Positions 1-8,683 of a stretch of 64,000 bases of DNA are shown piece after piece. Both the position numbers and the translations under genes were made by a program. Positions within the stretch are counted from its first letter, which is position 1, and each line of letters opens with the position of its first letter. The notes beneath the pieces are model-generated. The model was not told the origin of the DNA and did no database searches. It saw only the letters and a list, made by a program, of their open reading frames with translations. The stretch is from GCA-2862585 sp965277895 (GTDB lineage Bacteria > Bacteroidota > Bacteroidia > Flavobacteriales > UBA7312): assembly GCA_965277895.1 (NCBI GenBank), contig CBDIDR010000001.1, forward strand, positions 682,001 to 746,000, written 5' to 3'.

Positions 1-1
1 T

Positions 2-571
2 AACCTCAGTCATTTTGGTTGCACTAGTTTTTTCCCTTCTAAACCATTAGGTTGCTATGGTGATGGTGGAGCTCTTTTCACAAATGATGATGAATTTGCA
101 GAAAAAGCAAGACTATTTTTAGCACATGGCTCTAAAAGAAGATATGACCATGAAGTAATTGGTATAAACGGTCGTTTAGATGCTATTCAAGCAGCTATAT
201 TAGACGTTAAGCTCAAATATTTTGAGGATGAAGTGCAATTAAGGGCAGAAAAGGGGCAATACTATATCGACTTACTAAAAGATAAAGGAATTAAGTTGCC
301 AACTATCAAAGAAGAAAGAACAAGTGTATTTGCACAATTCACTCTACAGTCTGAGAATAGAGAAGACTTGATAAAAAAATTGAATGATAATGATGTGCCT
401 ACGGCCATACATTACCCGACACCACTTCACCTGCAAAAATGCTATGAGAGTTTAAATTATAGTGTAGGTGATTTTCCAGTATCGGAAAAAGCAGCTAAAG
501 AAGTGTTTTCGCTTCCAATGAGTCCATTTATTACTAAAGAGCAACAATCTTATATTGTTGATTTGTTTTAA
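2..571 (+). CDS. DegT/DnrJ/EryC1/StrS-family sugar aminotransferase, C-terminal part (5' end outside window)
   Basis: This is a PLP-dependent aminotransferase acting on a nucleotide-linked keto sugar, a step in making amino sugars for surface glycans. The open frame enters from the left edge without a start. The family signature around the PLP lysine is visible (FFPSKPLGCYGDGGA, Lys codon at 41-43), followed by the GSKRRYDHEVIGINGRLDAIQAAI segment typical of the WbpE/WlbC/PorR branch; this is split here only for description. A GTG at 233 lies inside the conserved region and is not the true start. The flippase gene follows 29 nt downstream on the same strand, so it heads or continues the polysaccharide operon. 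The family call is firm; the exact sugar substrate is not determined by the visible half. Confidence 0.9.
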   Translation, partial: NLSHFGCTSFFPSKPLGCYGDGGALFTNDDEFAEKARLFLAHGSKRRYDHEVIGINGRLDAIQAAILDVKLKYFEDEVQLRAEKGQYYIDLLKDKGIKLPTIKEERTSVFAQFTLQSENREDLIKKLNDNDVPTAIHYPTPLHLQKCYESLNYSVGDFPVSEKAAKEVFSLPMSPFITKEQQSYIVDLF

Positions 572-600
572 TTGGGCAATCTCTTTTGAGTAATTGACCT

Positions 601-1872
601 ATGATGAATTTTAGAGGAAAATTTGAAGGTTTTGTTTTTTATAAAAATATATTAATACTTTTAAGAGGTTCGGCTTTAGCTCAATTTATTCCTTTACTAA
701 TATCTCCTCTAGTTGCTAGATTATATTCTCCTCAGGAGTTTGGAGTGTTGGCTTTATTCACTTCAATTTCAACCATATTTGGTTCGGTTATAAACGGTCG
801 TTACGAGCAAGCCCTTGTATTGGTTGAATCCGATAAAGAAGCAAAGCACGTTACCATTCTATCCATTTTAATTAGTGCCATAGCGAGTATATTTCTATTC
901 ATTATCTTTTTATTAAGTGGAAATTATATTTTATCATTTTTGAATATTGAGGAGTTAGATTTTTGGTTTTACTTGATCCCCCTCGTTGTTTTTTCTATTG
1001 GGGTTTTCAATACACTGAATTTTTACCATATAAGACAAAAGAGCTTTAAAACTATTTCAAATTCTGAAGTCAGTCGTTCCTCTTCATTTACTGTTATTCA
1101 ATTAGTTTTTCCATTTTTTAAAAATGGGCTGTATGGATTGATTATTGGTAAGTTGATTTCTTCATTTGTAGCTCCATTGTATTTATTACAAAAAAGTAAG
1201 TTTAATTTTTTCTCCTATGAGCCTTCTGAATTAAAAAAAGTAGCAAAGCGATATATTGACTTTCCGAAATTCACTAACCTTTCAGTGCTATTTAATAATT
1301 TAAGCGTAAACTCAATTAATCTCTTGATTCCAGTCTTATATTCAACCTCCTTATTAGGCTTATATTCGTTAATGTATAGGGTTATGGCTGCACCTTTTGC
1401 CTTTTTAGGAAATTCCATCAGTCAAGTGTTTTTAGAGGAAGTGAGTCGTCAAAAACAAGAAGTTGGAAATGCGTATGCTTTAACCAAGCGATTGATGATT
1501 CAGCTATCTATTATCTCTGTTTTATCATATGGTCTTAGCTACTTTTTTTTAGAAGATTTATTCGCTTTTATTTACGGAGAAGAATGGAGGATGTCAGGAG
1601 TTATTGCTAAATGTTTGCTTCCATTTTTCATATTCAAATTTATTGTATCGCCTTTAACTAGTATTCATACAGCATTTGAAAAGCAAAAATGGAGTTTTTA
1701 CTTACAATTACTTATGTTTGTTTTATCACTAGCCTCCATCTTTTTTGCATATTTAAATCAGTGGAGTTTTGTGAATTATCTTTTCTTGTTTGGTGCTGTA
1801 ATGTCAGCATTTTACTTTTTAAGAATAATTATAGTGTTGAAGATTGCAAAAAATATTTCAGTGAATGAGTAA
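601..1872 (+). CDS. MOP-superfamily polysaccharide flippase (Wzx-like), first copy
   Basis: This 423-residue inner-membrane protein is made almost wholly of hydrophobic segments, about 12 by eye. The N-terminus (RGSALAQFIPLLISPLVARL, YSPQEFGVLAL) is the usual opening of lipopolysaccharide flippases of the MATE-like MOP superfamily. Such proteins flip undecaprenyl-linked oligosaccharide units to the periplasmic face. Two ATG codons lie side by side at 601 and 604; either may start it. Its last 8 nt overlap the next gene, a second flippase of different sequence. The family is clear; which glycan it carries is unknown. Confidence 0.88.
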   Translation: MMNFRGKFEGFVFYKNILILLRGSALAQFIPLLISPLVARLYSPQEFGVLALFTSISTIFGSVINGRYEQALVLVESDKEAKHVTILSILISAIASIFLFIIFLLSGNYILSFLNIEELDFWFYLIPLVVFSIGVFNTLNFYHIRQKSFKTISNSEVSRSSSFTVIQLVFPFFKNGLYGLIIGKLISSFVAPLYLLQKSKFNFFSYEPSELKKVAKRYIDFPKFTNLSVLFNNLSVNSINLLIPVLYSTSLLGLYSLMYRVMAAPFAFLGNSISQVFLEEVSRQKQEVGNAYALTKRLMIQLSIISVLSYGLSYFFLEDLFAFIYGEEWRMSGVIAKCLLPFFIFKFIVSPLTSIHTAFEKQKWSFYLQLLMFVLSLASIFFAYLNQWSFVNYLFLFGAVMSAFYFLRIIIVLKIAKNISVNE

Positions 1873-3178
1873 AGGAGTCTTTCATAATTCGTTGTTAACC
1901 GTTGTTAGACAGGTTCTAAGCATAGTATTTGGTTTGTTGGCAATGGTTATTATAGCTAGAGTTTTAGGTAAGTCTGGTCAAGGGCAGTATACTTTAGCGG
2001 TGCTTTTACCAACTTTACTTTTTACTCTACTAAATTCAGGCTTATCAATATCCACAGTTTATTTTCTGGGGCAAAAAAAACATACTGATGAAGAAATCTA
2101 TTCGACCAATTTGTTCACTTCATTTTTGTTGAGTTTAGTTTCAATTGCAACAGGTTTCGTCATAATATTTTTTTTCAAAGATTACTTTTTTGAAAATTTG
2201 AGCTCAAAATTATTACTCTATACGCTTCTAATAATCCCGTTGATATTTACTCAAAAGAACCTTCAAACAATTTTTCAAGGTAAAGAGGATTTTGAAAAGT
2301 TCAACCTTATTGTTATCCTCAATCAATTAGGCCTTCTTCTATTTTCAATAGTATTTGTTTGGTTTTTAGACTTGGGTGTATATGGTGCTGTTTTGAGTTT
2401 TGGAATGTCTCAGTTTCTTATGTTATTGGCATCCTTCTATTTTCTGAAAACATCTTATGGTTTATTTTGGCCAAAAAAAGTCTCTATTGACTTTGCAAAA
2501 GAAAGTTTCAAGTTTGGTTTAAAAGGACATTTAAGCAATGTGTTATCATTTTTCAATTATAGAATTGACATGTTTATCATTGCTTATTTTATGGATGATG
2601 TTGCTGTTGGTGTATATTCTGTAGCGGTTTTACTTTCAGAGCGTATATGGCTTATTTCCCAATCGGTCTCATCAGTATTATTTGCTAGAGTAGCAAACCT
2701 AAGTAATGATGATGAGCGTAATAGATTTACCTCTATTGCATCCAGAAATACACTATTCATAACACTTATTGGAGGATTGTTTTTAGCTGTAATCAGCAAG
2801 TGGTTTATTGAGTTGTTTTTTGGAATGGAGTTTGTGGATAGTGTACAACCCTTTCTGTATATGATTCCTGGAGTAGTGATTTTCTCTATGAGTAAGGTGT
2901 TAGCTAATGATTTTATTGGAAGAGGCTATCCAGAAATCAATACCTATATTGCATTTGTAACGGCTTTAACTAATTTTGGACTTAACATTTGGCTAATCCC
3001 AATTTACGGTGTGAAAGGTGCTGCTATAGCTACATCATCATCTTATATTTTAGATGCACTCATAAAATCAGTTTACTTTTCGTTTAAGAATAATGTAGCG
3101 TTCAAGGAGTTTTATATCTTTAAATCATCTGATTTGGGATTATATAAAACTCAAATAAATAAATATTTAAAAAAATAA
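1865..3178 (+). CDS. MOP-superfamily polysaccharide flippase (Wzx-like), second copy
   Basis: This 437-residue polytopic protein belongs to the same broad superfamily as its upstream neighbour but not to the same branch. It has the N-terminal MviN/RfbX-type pattern (ARVLGKSGQGQYTLAVLLP) and a later GRGYPEINTYI segment seen in polysaccharide biosynthesis C-terminal domains. It would export a lipid-linked glycan unit or an S-layer or capsule precursor. The start codon overlaps the end of the first flippase by 8 nt, and the following glycosyltransferase starts 2 nt after its stop, so translation is probably coupled. Having two flippases side by side is unusual and is discussed in the findings. 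Confidence 0.87.
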   Translation: MSKGVFHNSLLTVVRQVLSIVFGLLAMVIIARVLGKSGQGQYTLAVLLPTLLFTLLNSGLSISTVYFLGQKKHTDEEIYSTNLFTSFLLSLVSIATGFVIIFFFKDYFFENLSSKLLLYTLLIIPLIFTQKNLQTIFQGKEDFEKFNLIVILNQLGLLLFSIVFVWFLDLGVYGAVLSFGMSQFLMLLASFYFLKTSYGLFWPKKVSIDFAKESFKFGLKGHLSNVLSFFNYRIDMFIIAYFMDDVAVGVYSVAVLLSERIWLISQSVSSVLFARVANLSNDDERNRFTSIASRNTLFITLIGGLFLAVISKWFIELFFGMEFVDSVQPFLYMIPGVVIFSMSKVLANDFIGRGYPEINTYIAFVTALTNFGLNIWLIPIYGVKGAAIATSSSYILDALIKSVYFSFKNNVAFKEFYIFKSSDLGLYKTQINKYLKK

Positions 3179-3179
3179 C

Positions 3180-4301
3180 ATGCACATTTTACTTTTGACA
3201 TCTTCCTATAAAAGTGAATTTAATACAGTTAGTGCATTATTTTTTAGAGACCAAGCATTAGCATTGAAAAATAATGAAATGCAAGTTGGTGTGATTTGCC
3301 CTTTACCAATATCTCTTAAGCTAGTATGGCAAAGAAAATCCATTAACTTTAATGATGAAGAGTATAATGACAATGGTATTTATACACATGTGAGTCCTTT
3401 TTTGTCGATACCTAAGTGGTTTGAGAGAAGCCAAAAAATCAGGCTTAGTTTAGGTAAGCAAATGTTTAAAAAATATGTTGCCAATAATGGAAAGCCAGAT
3501 ATTGTTCATGTTCATTCTTTTTTAATTGGAGAATTAGCACTTTGGATTAAAGAAAACTATTCAATACCTTTTGTAATAACAGAACATTCAACAGGATTTT
3601 CAAGAAAGATATACTCTGAAAAAACAGTAAATTTTGCTAAAAAAGTTTTTGAAAATAGCAAAGCTTGCATTGCTGTAAGTGAGCCATTTTGTAATCTAAT
3701 GTCAGATTTATTTAAAGTGCCCTTTCAATATATACCTAATGTAGTAGATACATCTTTTTTTACGCTTAAACAGAAAAACGATATAGATGAGTTTATTTTT
3801 TTAAATATTGGGCATTTGGATAAGAAGAAAAATCAAGATGGGTTAATAAAGACATTTTCTAAGCTGTTCAATGGGAATCAAAAATATCAACTTAAGATTG
3901 TTGGACAGGGAGATGAGTTTACTACACTACAAAATTTAATTAATGAATTGAAAATCAATGATCAAGTTCATTTATTAGGTAAAAAATCACGAGAAGAAGT
4001 AAAAGAAATTATACATAACTCTGATTGTTTTGTTCTAGCCAGTAAATTTGAGACATTTGGAGTTGTTTTAATTGAGGCTATGTCGTGTGGATTGTCAGTT
4101 TTGTCTACCAAATCAGGTGGGCCTGAGTCTATAATAGTTAATGATGCACTCGGTATTTTGTGTGAACATGATGAATTAGAAAAAGGATTGATTGAGATAA
4201 TAAAAAAGAAGTTTGACTCTAAACTTATAAGAGATTATGTTCTTGACCATTATTCTGAAGAAATTATAGCAAATAAGTTAATTCAGGTATACAATGAATA
4301 G
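3180..4301 (+). CDS. Glycosyltransferase family 4 (GT-B fold)
   Basis: This 373-residue enzyme transfers a sugar from a nucleotide or polyprenyl donor to the growing glycan. It has the GT-B layout: an N-terminal acceptor domain (ILLLTSSYKSEFNTVSALFF, then DIVHVHSFLIGELAL) and a C-terminal donor domain with the GT4 core (LNIGHLDKKKNQDGLI) and the E-x7-E type motif in FETFGVVLIEAMSCGL. There is no membrane segment, so it should sit on the cytoplasmic face of the membrane. It overlaps the following membrane protein gene by 8 nt. Donor and acceptor cannot be read from sequence. Confidence 0.9.
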   Translation: MHILLLTSSYKSEFNTVSALFFRDQALALKNNEMQVGVICPLPISLKLVWQRKSINFNDEEYNDNGIYTHVSPFLSIPKWFERSQKIRLSLGKQMFKKYVANNGKPDIVHVHSFLIGELALWIKENYSIPFVITEHSTGFSRKIYSEKTVNFAKKVFENSKACIAVSEPFCNLMSDLFKVPFQYIPNVVDTSFFTLKQKNDIDEFIFLNIGHLDKKKNQDGLIKTFSKLFNGNQKYQLKIVGQGDEFTTLQNLINELKINDQVHLLGKKSREEVKEIIHNSDCFVLASKFETFGVVLIEAMSCGLSVLSTKSGGPESIIVNDALGILCEHDELEKGLIEIIKKKFDSKLIRDYVLDHYSEEIIANKLIQVYNE

Positions 4302-5490
4302 GTCAAGTCACTTTACTGAAAATTTCATTATATTACTGATTATTACGTCAATGTTTTTTCCAACTTTACCAATTGGAATTGACATTAGGATAGACGATTT
4401 AATAGCACTTTTTTTAATACCTTTATTGCTAATAGTAAGACCTAATTTTAAAATAAATAGGTTAATTATTTCTTACTCATTGATCTTATTGCTGTTCTTT
4501 GTGTCTACACTTTTCGGCTACTTATACCTTAGTGTTCCACATTCTCTTCGAGATTTAAACGAATTTGTTAGAGTATTAAAGCCTTTCTTAATTATAATAG
4601 CAGTAAGTTATTGTGATTCAGACAAGTTTTTTAAAAAAATGCATTCATTTTTTATATATGGTGCGATATTTATCATCCTCATAGGTTTTATGGAGTTTTT
4701 TGATGTGCCAGGTTACAGAAAATTAATTTCATTAATCTATACTGGTCATAGGTTTGAAAATTTAGATAGGGTAAGAACAATATTAATGGCTGGAGATCCA
4801 AATATCGCTGCCGCACTTATTTTATATTTTGTGACATATATTTTACAAACTATGTTAATGACTAAAAATAAGATAAGGAATAGTTTTATTTTACTTTTTC
4901 TAATTGTTATTTTACTTATGACATCTTCAAGAACTTTATTGATAGTTTTTGTTGTTATACTATTCGCAAGTTTATTACATCATTTTCAAAATAATAAGTT
5001 TTTCTCTTTTATGGTTTTAAGTTTATGCTTAATTTTAATATTACCCATAATACAATACTTTGATTATATAGTTATTGGGTTTAGTACTTTTAGTGAAGGA
5101 AAAAACACTTCTATGTTGTTGAGATATCAGCAATGGGCTGAAGCATTCAATTTATTTTTAAAATCACCTATTATAGGTTGGGGACCGGCTAAAGAGATTC
5201 ATACAACTATTGTAGACAGTGAACACTTATTATTATTAAGGCGTTATGGTGTTTTGGGTTATCTAGCTGTTTTTAATTTTATTTTTGGGTTCATTTGGGT
5301 TCTTTTTAGAAAAAGAAGAAAGTTCAGTTCATTAAATTTATTTCACAAACGTATAGCATTAACTTCATTATTTTCTTGTTTAATGATTTTTATATTAATG
5401 ATAACAAATAACTTTTTTTCAGGTTATCAATTAATGCCGTTATTTGTTGTTATGATAACTTTAGTTGAAAATAAATTGAATACTCTTTAA
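4294..5490 (+). CDS. O-antigen polymerase/ligase-like membrane protein (Wzy/WaaL type), first copy
   Basis: This 398-residue protein has about 10 to 12 hydrophobic segments and the loop with conserved glycine-aspartate (MAGDPNIAAAL) followed by SSRTLLIVFV and a later SPIIGWGPAKEIHTT, which matches the layout of the O-antigen ligase/polymerase family (Wzy_C). It would polymerise repeat units or attach glycan to lipid A core or protein in the periplasm. This stretch is extremely AT-rich. A second gene of the same type follows 3 nt downstream. Family-level call only; polymerase and ligase cannot be told apart by eye. Confidence 0.78.
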   Translation: MNRSSHFTENFIILLIITSMFFPTLPIGIDIRIDDLIALFLIPLLLIVRPNFKINRLIISYSLILLLFFVSTLFGYLYLSVPHSLRDLNEFVRVLKPFLIIIAVSYCDSDKFFKKMHSFFIYGAIFIILIGFMEFFDVPGYRKLISLIYTGHRFENLDRVRTILMAGDPNIAAALILYFVTYILQTMLMTKNKIRNSFILLFLIVILLMTSSRTLLIVFVVILFASLLHHFQNNKFFSFMVLSLCLILILPIIQYFDYIVIGFSTFSEGKNTSMLLRYQQWAEAFNLFLKSPIIGWGPAKEIHTTIVDSEHLLLLRRYGVLGYLAVFNFIFGFIWVLFRKRRKFSSLNLFHKRIALTSLFSCLMIFILMITNNFFSGYQLMPLFVVMITLVENKLNTL

Positions 5491-5493
5491 ACT

Positions 5494-6702
5494 ATGAGTT
5501 ATTTATTAATATTTCTTTTTCTCACTTCAATCTTTTGTAATGTAGCTTTTGGTCTAGGTCCTAATCTATATCCATTGAGACTTATTTTACCTATAACATT
5601 GCTTTATTTTTCAGTATTATTTTTTCAAAAGGTAATTTTATTCAGAGAAAAATTGCAGCTTAATCTTATAGTTTTATTATCCATTTTATTTTTCGTTTAT
5701 AGTTTTTTACAAACTTCAATAGTTAGCTATTTAAGGCTTCACCTTTTGGGGTCACATTATGAGTTGAATGCTATTTTAAATTATGCTTTTTTAGCTGCTC
5801 TTATAATTACTATTTATCTTATTGTAATAACGAAAAAAGACCTTTTTTTTAAACAGATTAAATATTCAATATTACTTTTTTATCTGGCTTATACCCTCTA
5901 TGCTATTTATGAAATTATAACTGGTCATCATCTATCGACCTCTGACTTAGTAGATGCTCCATGGTGGATGCGTCATGTCCCTACGGTGGTTTATTTTAAT
6001 TCTAATGATTTTGCAGCCGTATTTACAATGATGTTTATGTTTTTATTGTCTTCTTTTGATAAGAATAAATCACAAAAAACAGTTTTTATACTTGCAATTT
6101 TTACAATTCATATTCTGATTATTTATTATTCACAAAGCCGTTTAGCTTTGATTATGTCACTATTGTTTTTTGTTTATCGCTATCCGTATAATATATTTAA
6201 ATTAATAGGTTTGTCTTTAATTGGTGTTTTATTTTTTTGGATATTTTCTAATGACTCTTCATTTATGCAAACATTAGATAGTTTTGTTGCATTAAAAGAT
6301 GATTTAAGATTTAGTGAAAGACAATCCACCTCTGTTAGATTGTATCTTTATAAATACGCCCTAATTTCGCCATTGTCAAATTTCGGATTAGGATTTGGAA
6401 TAGATTATTCTGCCGAATATTTTAGAACTATCAATGATGCTAATTTACATAACATCATAAATCCTCATTCATACATGCTCGAGTTATTAATCAATAGTGG
6501 TGTTTTAGTGGTATTATACTACATTGCAATAAATGCCATACTTTTAGTAAGCAATTGGAGTAATAAAAACTTTGACCTTTTTGTTCAAATCATTATTTAC
6601 AACTTGTTATTATTTTCTTCAAGTTCTTCTACTTTTTTGTGGCCGATTTACCTATTTTTTATTGTTTACATTTGCAAAACGTCACATAAATTAACAACCT
6701 AA
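5494..6702 (+). CDS. O-antigen polymerase/ligase-like membrane protein (Wzy/WaaL type), second copy
   Basis: This 402-residue polytopic membrane protein follows the previous one at 3 nt and has the same general plan: many hydrophobic helices, a VVYFNSNDFAAVFTMMF segment resembling the family's asparagine-rich motif, a YYSQSRLALIMSLLF segment with the conserved Ser-Arg, and FGLGFGIDYSAE before the large periplasmic loop with NPHSYMLELLINSGV. The HNxyLe/NPHSyMLE-type motif is characteristic of O-antigen ligases and polymerases. One of the two could be the polymerase and the other a ligase. Assignment between these roles is inference. Confidence 0.78.
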   Translation: MSYLLIFLFLTSIFCNVAFGLGPNLYPLRLILPITLLYFSVLFFQKVILFREKLQLNLIVLLSILFFVYSFLQTSIVSYLRLHLLGSHYELNAILNYAFLAALIITIYLIVITKKDLFFKQIKYSILLFYLAYTLYAIYEIITGHHLSTSDLVDAPWWMRHVPTVVYFNSNDFAAVFTMMFMFLLSSFDKNKSQKTVFILAIFTIHILIIYYSQSRLALIMSLLFFVYRYPYNIFKLIGLSLIGVLFFWIFSNDSSFMQTLDSFVALKDDLRFSERQSTSVRLYLYKYALISPLSNFGLGFGIDYSAEYFRTINDANLHNIINPHSYMLELLINSGVLVVLYYIAINAILLVSNWSNKNFDLFVQIIIYNLLLFSSSSSTFLWPIYLFFIVYICKTSHKLTT

Positions 6703-6728
6703 AAATTAAGTTTTTAAATTATCACATT

Positions 6729-7580
6729 ATGGACATTTTTAATTTATTGAAATCTATTTTAAACTTTTACCAACGACAATGGAAGTTTATTCTAATCCTC
6801 CTCCTTTCAGGTACTATATTAGGCTTTGTATATGATATGGTTAAAACCCCATATTATGAGACCTCTGCTACTGTAACTTCTGGGCTTTCTTATTTCGAAG
6901 GAATAATAGATCCTAATGAGTTAGATTATCCAATCATTGATCAAAAAATAGCTATAAATATGGTCAATGCCTTAGCTGAAATAGTTGATAAGAATGAATA
7001 TGAAATTTTAGCTAAAAAATTAAATATTGATTTAGATGTTGCTCAATCAATTAAGTTTATTGAAGCCGAGCAACTTTATGAGTTAGATTTGGAAAATAGA
7101 AGACAAAAGTTATCTCAATTTTTAATAACTGCAAGAATCACGGATAATAATTCAATTCGTATTTTTAGTGATGCGCTTTTAGATTTCTTTAATCGCAATG
7201 GATATTCAAATAAGAACTACCAGTTATTTCAAGAACAATCTCCAATGTTTTTGAATTATATCGATGATGAGATTGTTGATTTAAAAGCCTATAGAAATAG
7301 TATGTTGGGTAAATCTGAAGTTGAATTAAGTTCAATTTCTATAGCTAATGATAAAAGCGAAGTTCTTCAAAATCAAATCATTCAATTATATGAAAAACGA
7401 CAAGCAATAGAGAGAAATATAGTGTTATTAAAACCACTTTCATATGTTTCAAACTTCCCAGTTTATAAAAAGCCAAAAGACAGAACATGGTTTAGAATTG
7501 GGGTGCTTTCATTAGCATTTTTCTTATTTGGAATTGTAGCGGCTTTATTCAAAGATGTTAGTGCAATAATGAATAGATAA
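6729..7580 (+). CDS. Small Wzz-like chain-length determinant / polysaccharide co-polymerase
   Basis: This 283-residue protein has two membrane segments, at about residues 18-37 and 253-273, with a periplasmic helical domain between them. That is the topology of Wzz-type co-polymerases, which set glycan chain length together with a Wzy polymerase. The middle contains long charged helices likely to form a coiled coil (about 165-235) and a KKPKDRTWFR segment just before the second helix, close to the proline-rich P-x2-P-x4-R region typical of Wzz. It has no tyrosine kinase domain. It follows the two Wzy-like genes, as expected for a partner, and its stop overlaps the next start (TAATG). Confidence 0.65.
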   Translation: MDIFNLLKSILNFYQRQWKFILILLLSGTILGFVYDMVKTPYYETSATVTSGLSYFEGIIDPNELDYPIIDQKIAINMVNALAEIVDKNEYEILAKKLNIDLDVAQSIKFIEAEQLYELDLENRRQKLSQFLITARITDNNSIRIFSDALLDFFNRNGYSNKNYQLFQEQSPMFLNYIDDEIVDLKAYRNSMLGKSEVELSSISIANDKSEVLQNQIIQLYEKRQAIERNIVLLKPLSYVSNFPVYKKPKDRTWFRIGVLSLAFFLFGIVAALFKDVSAIMNR

Positions 7581-8683
7581 TGAAAACATGTCACCTTTCA
7601 TCGGTTCATCCAAGAAATGATATTAGAATATTCTTAAAAGAGTGTATATCTTTAAAAGACGCTGACTATGATGTAAGTTATGTTGTAGCAGATGGCTTAG
7701 GGAATGACGAAGTTCATGATGTTAAAATATTTGATGTAGGAAAGGAAAAACATAGATTTTCTCGGATAATCCTCTCAAGTATTAAAGTGGTTTTAAAAGG
7801 TATTGGTCTTAATGCTGATATCTATCATTTTCATGATCCTGAGTTAGCACCATTTTGCTTAATTTATCGACTGTTTGGTAAAAAAGTAATTTTTGATGTT
7901 CATGAAAATGTTGCCGAACAAATACACGATAAACCTTGGCTAGGTAAATTTCAAAAAAAACTATTAAGTCGTTTATTCAATATACTCAATATTTTTTTTA
8001 CTAAAACATTTTATACAATTATAGCTGAAAATTCATATTCAAGTATATATGATAAAATAAACTTAAATTTTCCATTGACAACAATTCTGAATTATCCAAA
8101 GCTTAATTTCTTTAAATCTTATCAAAACTTTAAAAGAAGTGGTAATGAGTTTTTTTATATTGGTGGCGTAAGTAATAATAGAGGTTTAGATACAATTCTC
8201 GAGGCTTTTGATATTTTAGACAGAAAGAATATTGACTTTAAAATGCATTTTGTTGGAGCTATTTCAGATAAACCTGATTTTGAAAAGTATCCTAATCTTA
8301 CAGATAAGGTCATTTTTTATGGAAGAAAGAATCTCGAAGATGGATATGAAATTTCTAGACAATGTGTAGCAGGATTAGCCATTTTAAAACCAATTGGTAA
8401 TTATGTGAAATCTTATCCAACCAAAGTATTTGAGTATCTGGCTGTCGGATTACCTGTAGTAACTTCAAACTTCAGTTTATATAAAGAAATTGTTGAAGAT
8501 AATGATGTTGGATGGTGCGTTGATCCTAATTCACCTAATGAAATTTCAGAGATATTAATTAAAATAATAAATACTAAATCCTTAGAAAAAATTAGTCATA
8601 GGGCTGTAAAACAATCTTCAAAATATTCATGGAAAAATGAAGAAGAAAAGTTGTTAAAATTATATAATACCATTTTAAAATAA
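7580..8683 (+). CDS. Glycosyltransferase family 4 (GT-B fold)
   Basis: This 367-residue cytoplasmic glycosyltransferase has the N-terminal signature MKTCHLSSVHPRNDIRIF and the paired YHFHDPEL and VIFDVHEN motifs common in GT4 enzymes of capsule and O-antigen clusters. The C-terminal donor domain shows the TKVFEYLAVGLPVVTSNF segment with the conserved glutamate. The start overlaps the stop of the Wzz-like gene by one base and the next gene begins directly after its stop. Its sugar specificity is not recognisable. Confidence 0.9.
   Translation: MKTCHLSSVHPRNDIRIFLKECISLKDADYDVSYVVADGLGNDEVHDVKIFDVGKEKHRFSRIILSSIKVVLKGIGLNADIYHFHDPELAPFCLIYRLFGKKVIFDVHENVAEQIHDKPWLGKFQKKLLSRLFNILNIFFTKTFYTIIAENSYSSIYDKINLNFPLTTILNYPKLNFFKSYQNFKRSGNEFFYIGGVSNNRGLDTILEAFDILDRKNIDFKMHFVGAISDKPDFEKYPNLTDKVIFYGRKNLEDGYEISRQCVAGLAILKPIGNYVKSYPTKVFEYLAVGLPVVTSNFSLYKEIVEDNDVGWCVDPNSPNEISEILIKIINTKSLEKISHRAVKQSSKYSWKNEEEKLLKLYNTILK

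Noticed and set aside
163..802. A 14-nt direct repeat, TATAAACGGTCGTT, at 163-176 and 789-802.
   Set aside because: Both copies encode Ile-Asn-Gly-Arg in frame inside conserved genes, and there are no further copies or mobile-element features. Coincidence is the simplest explanation.
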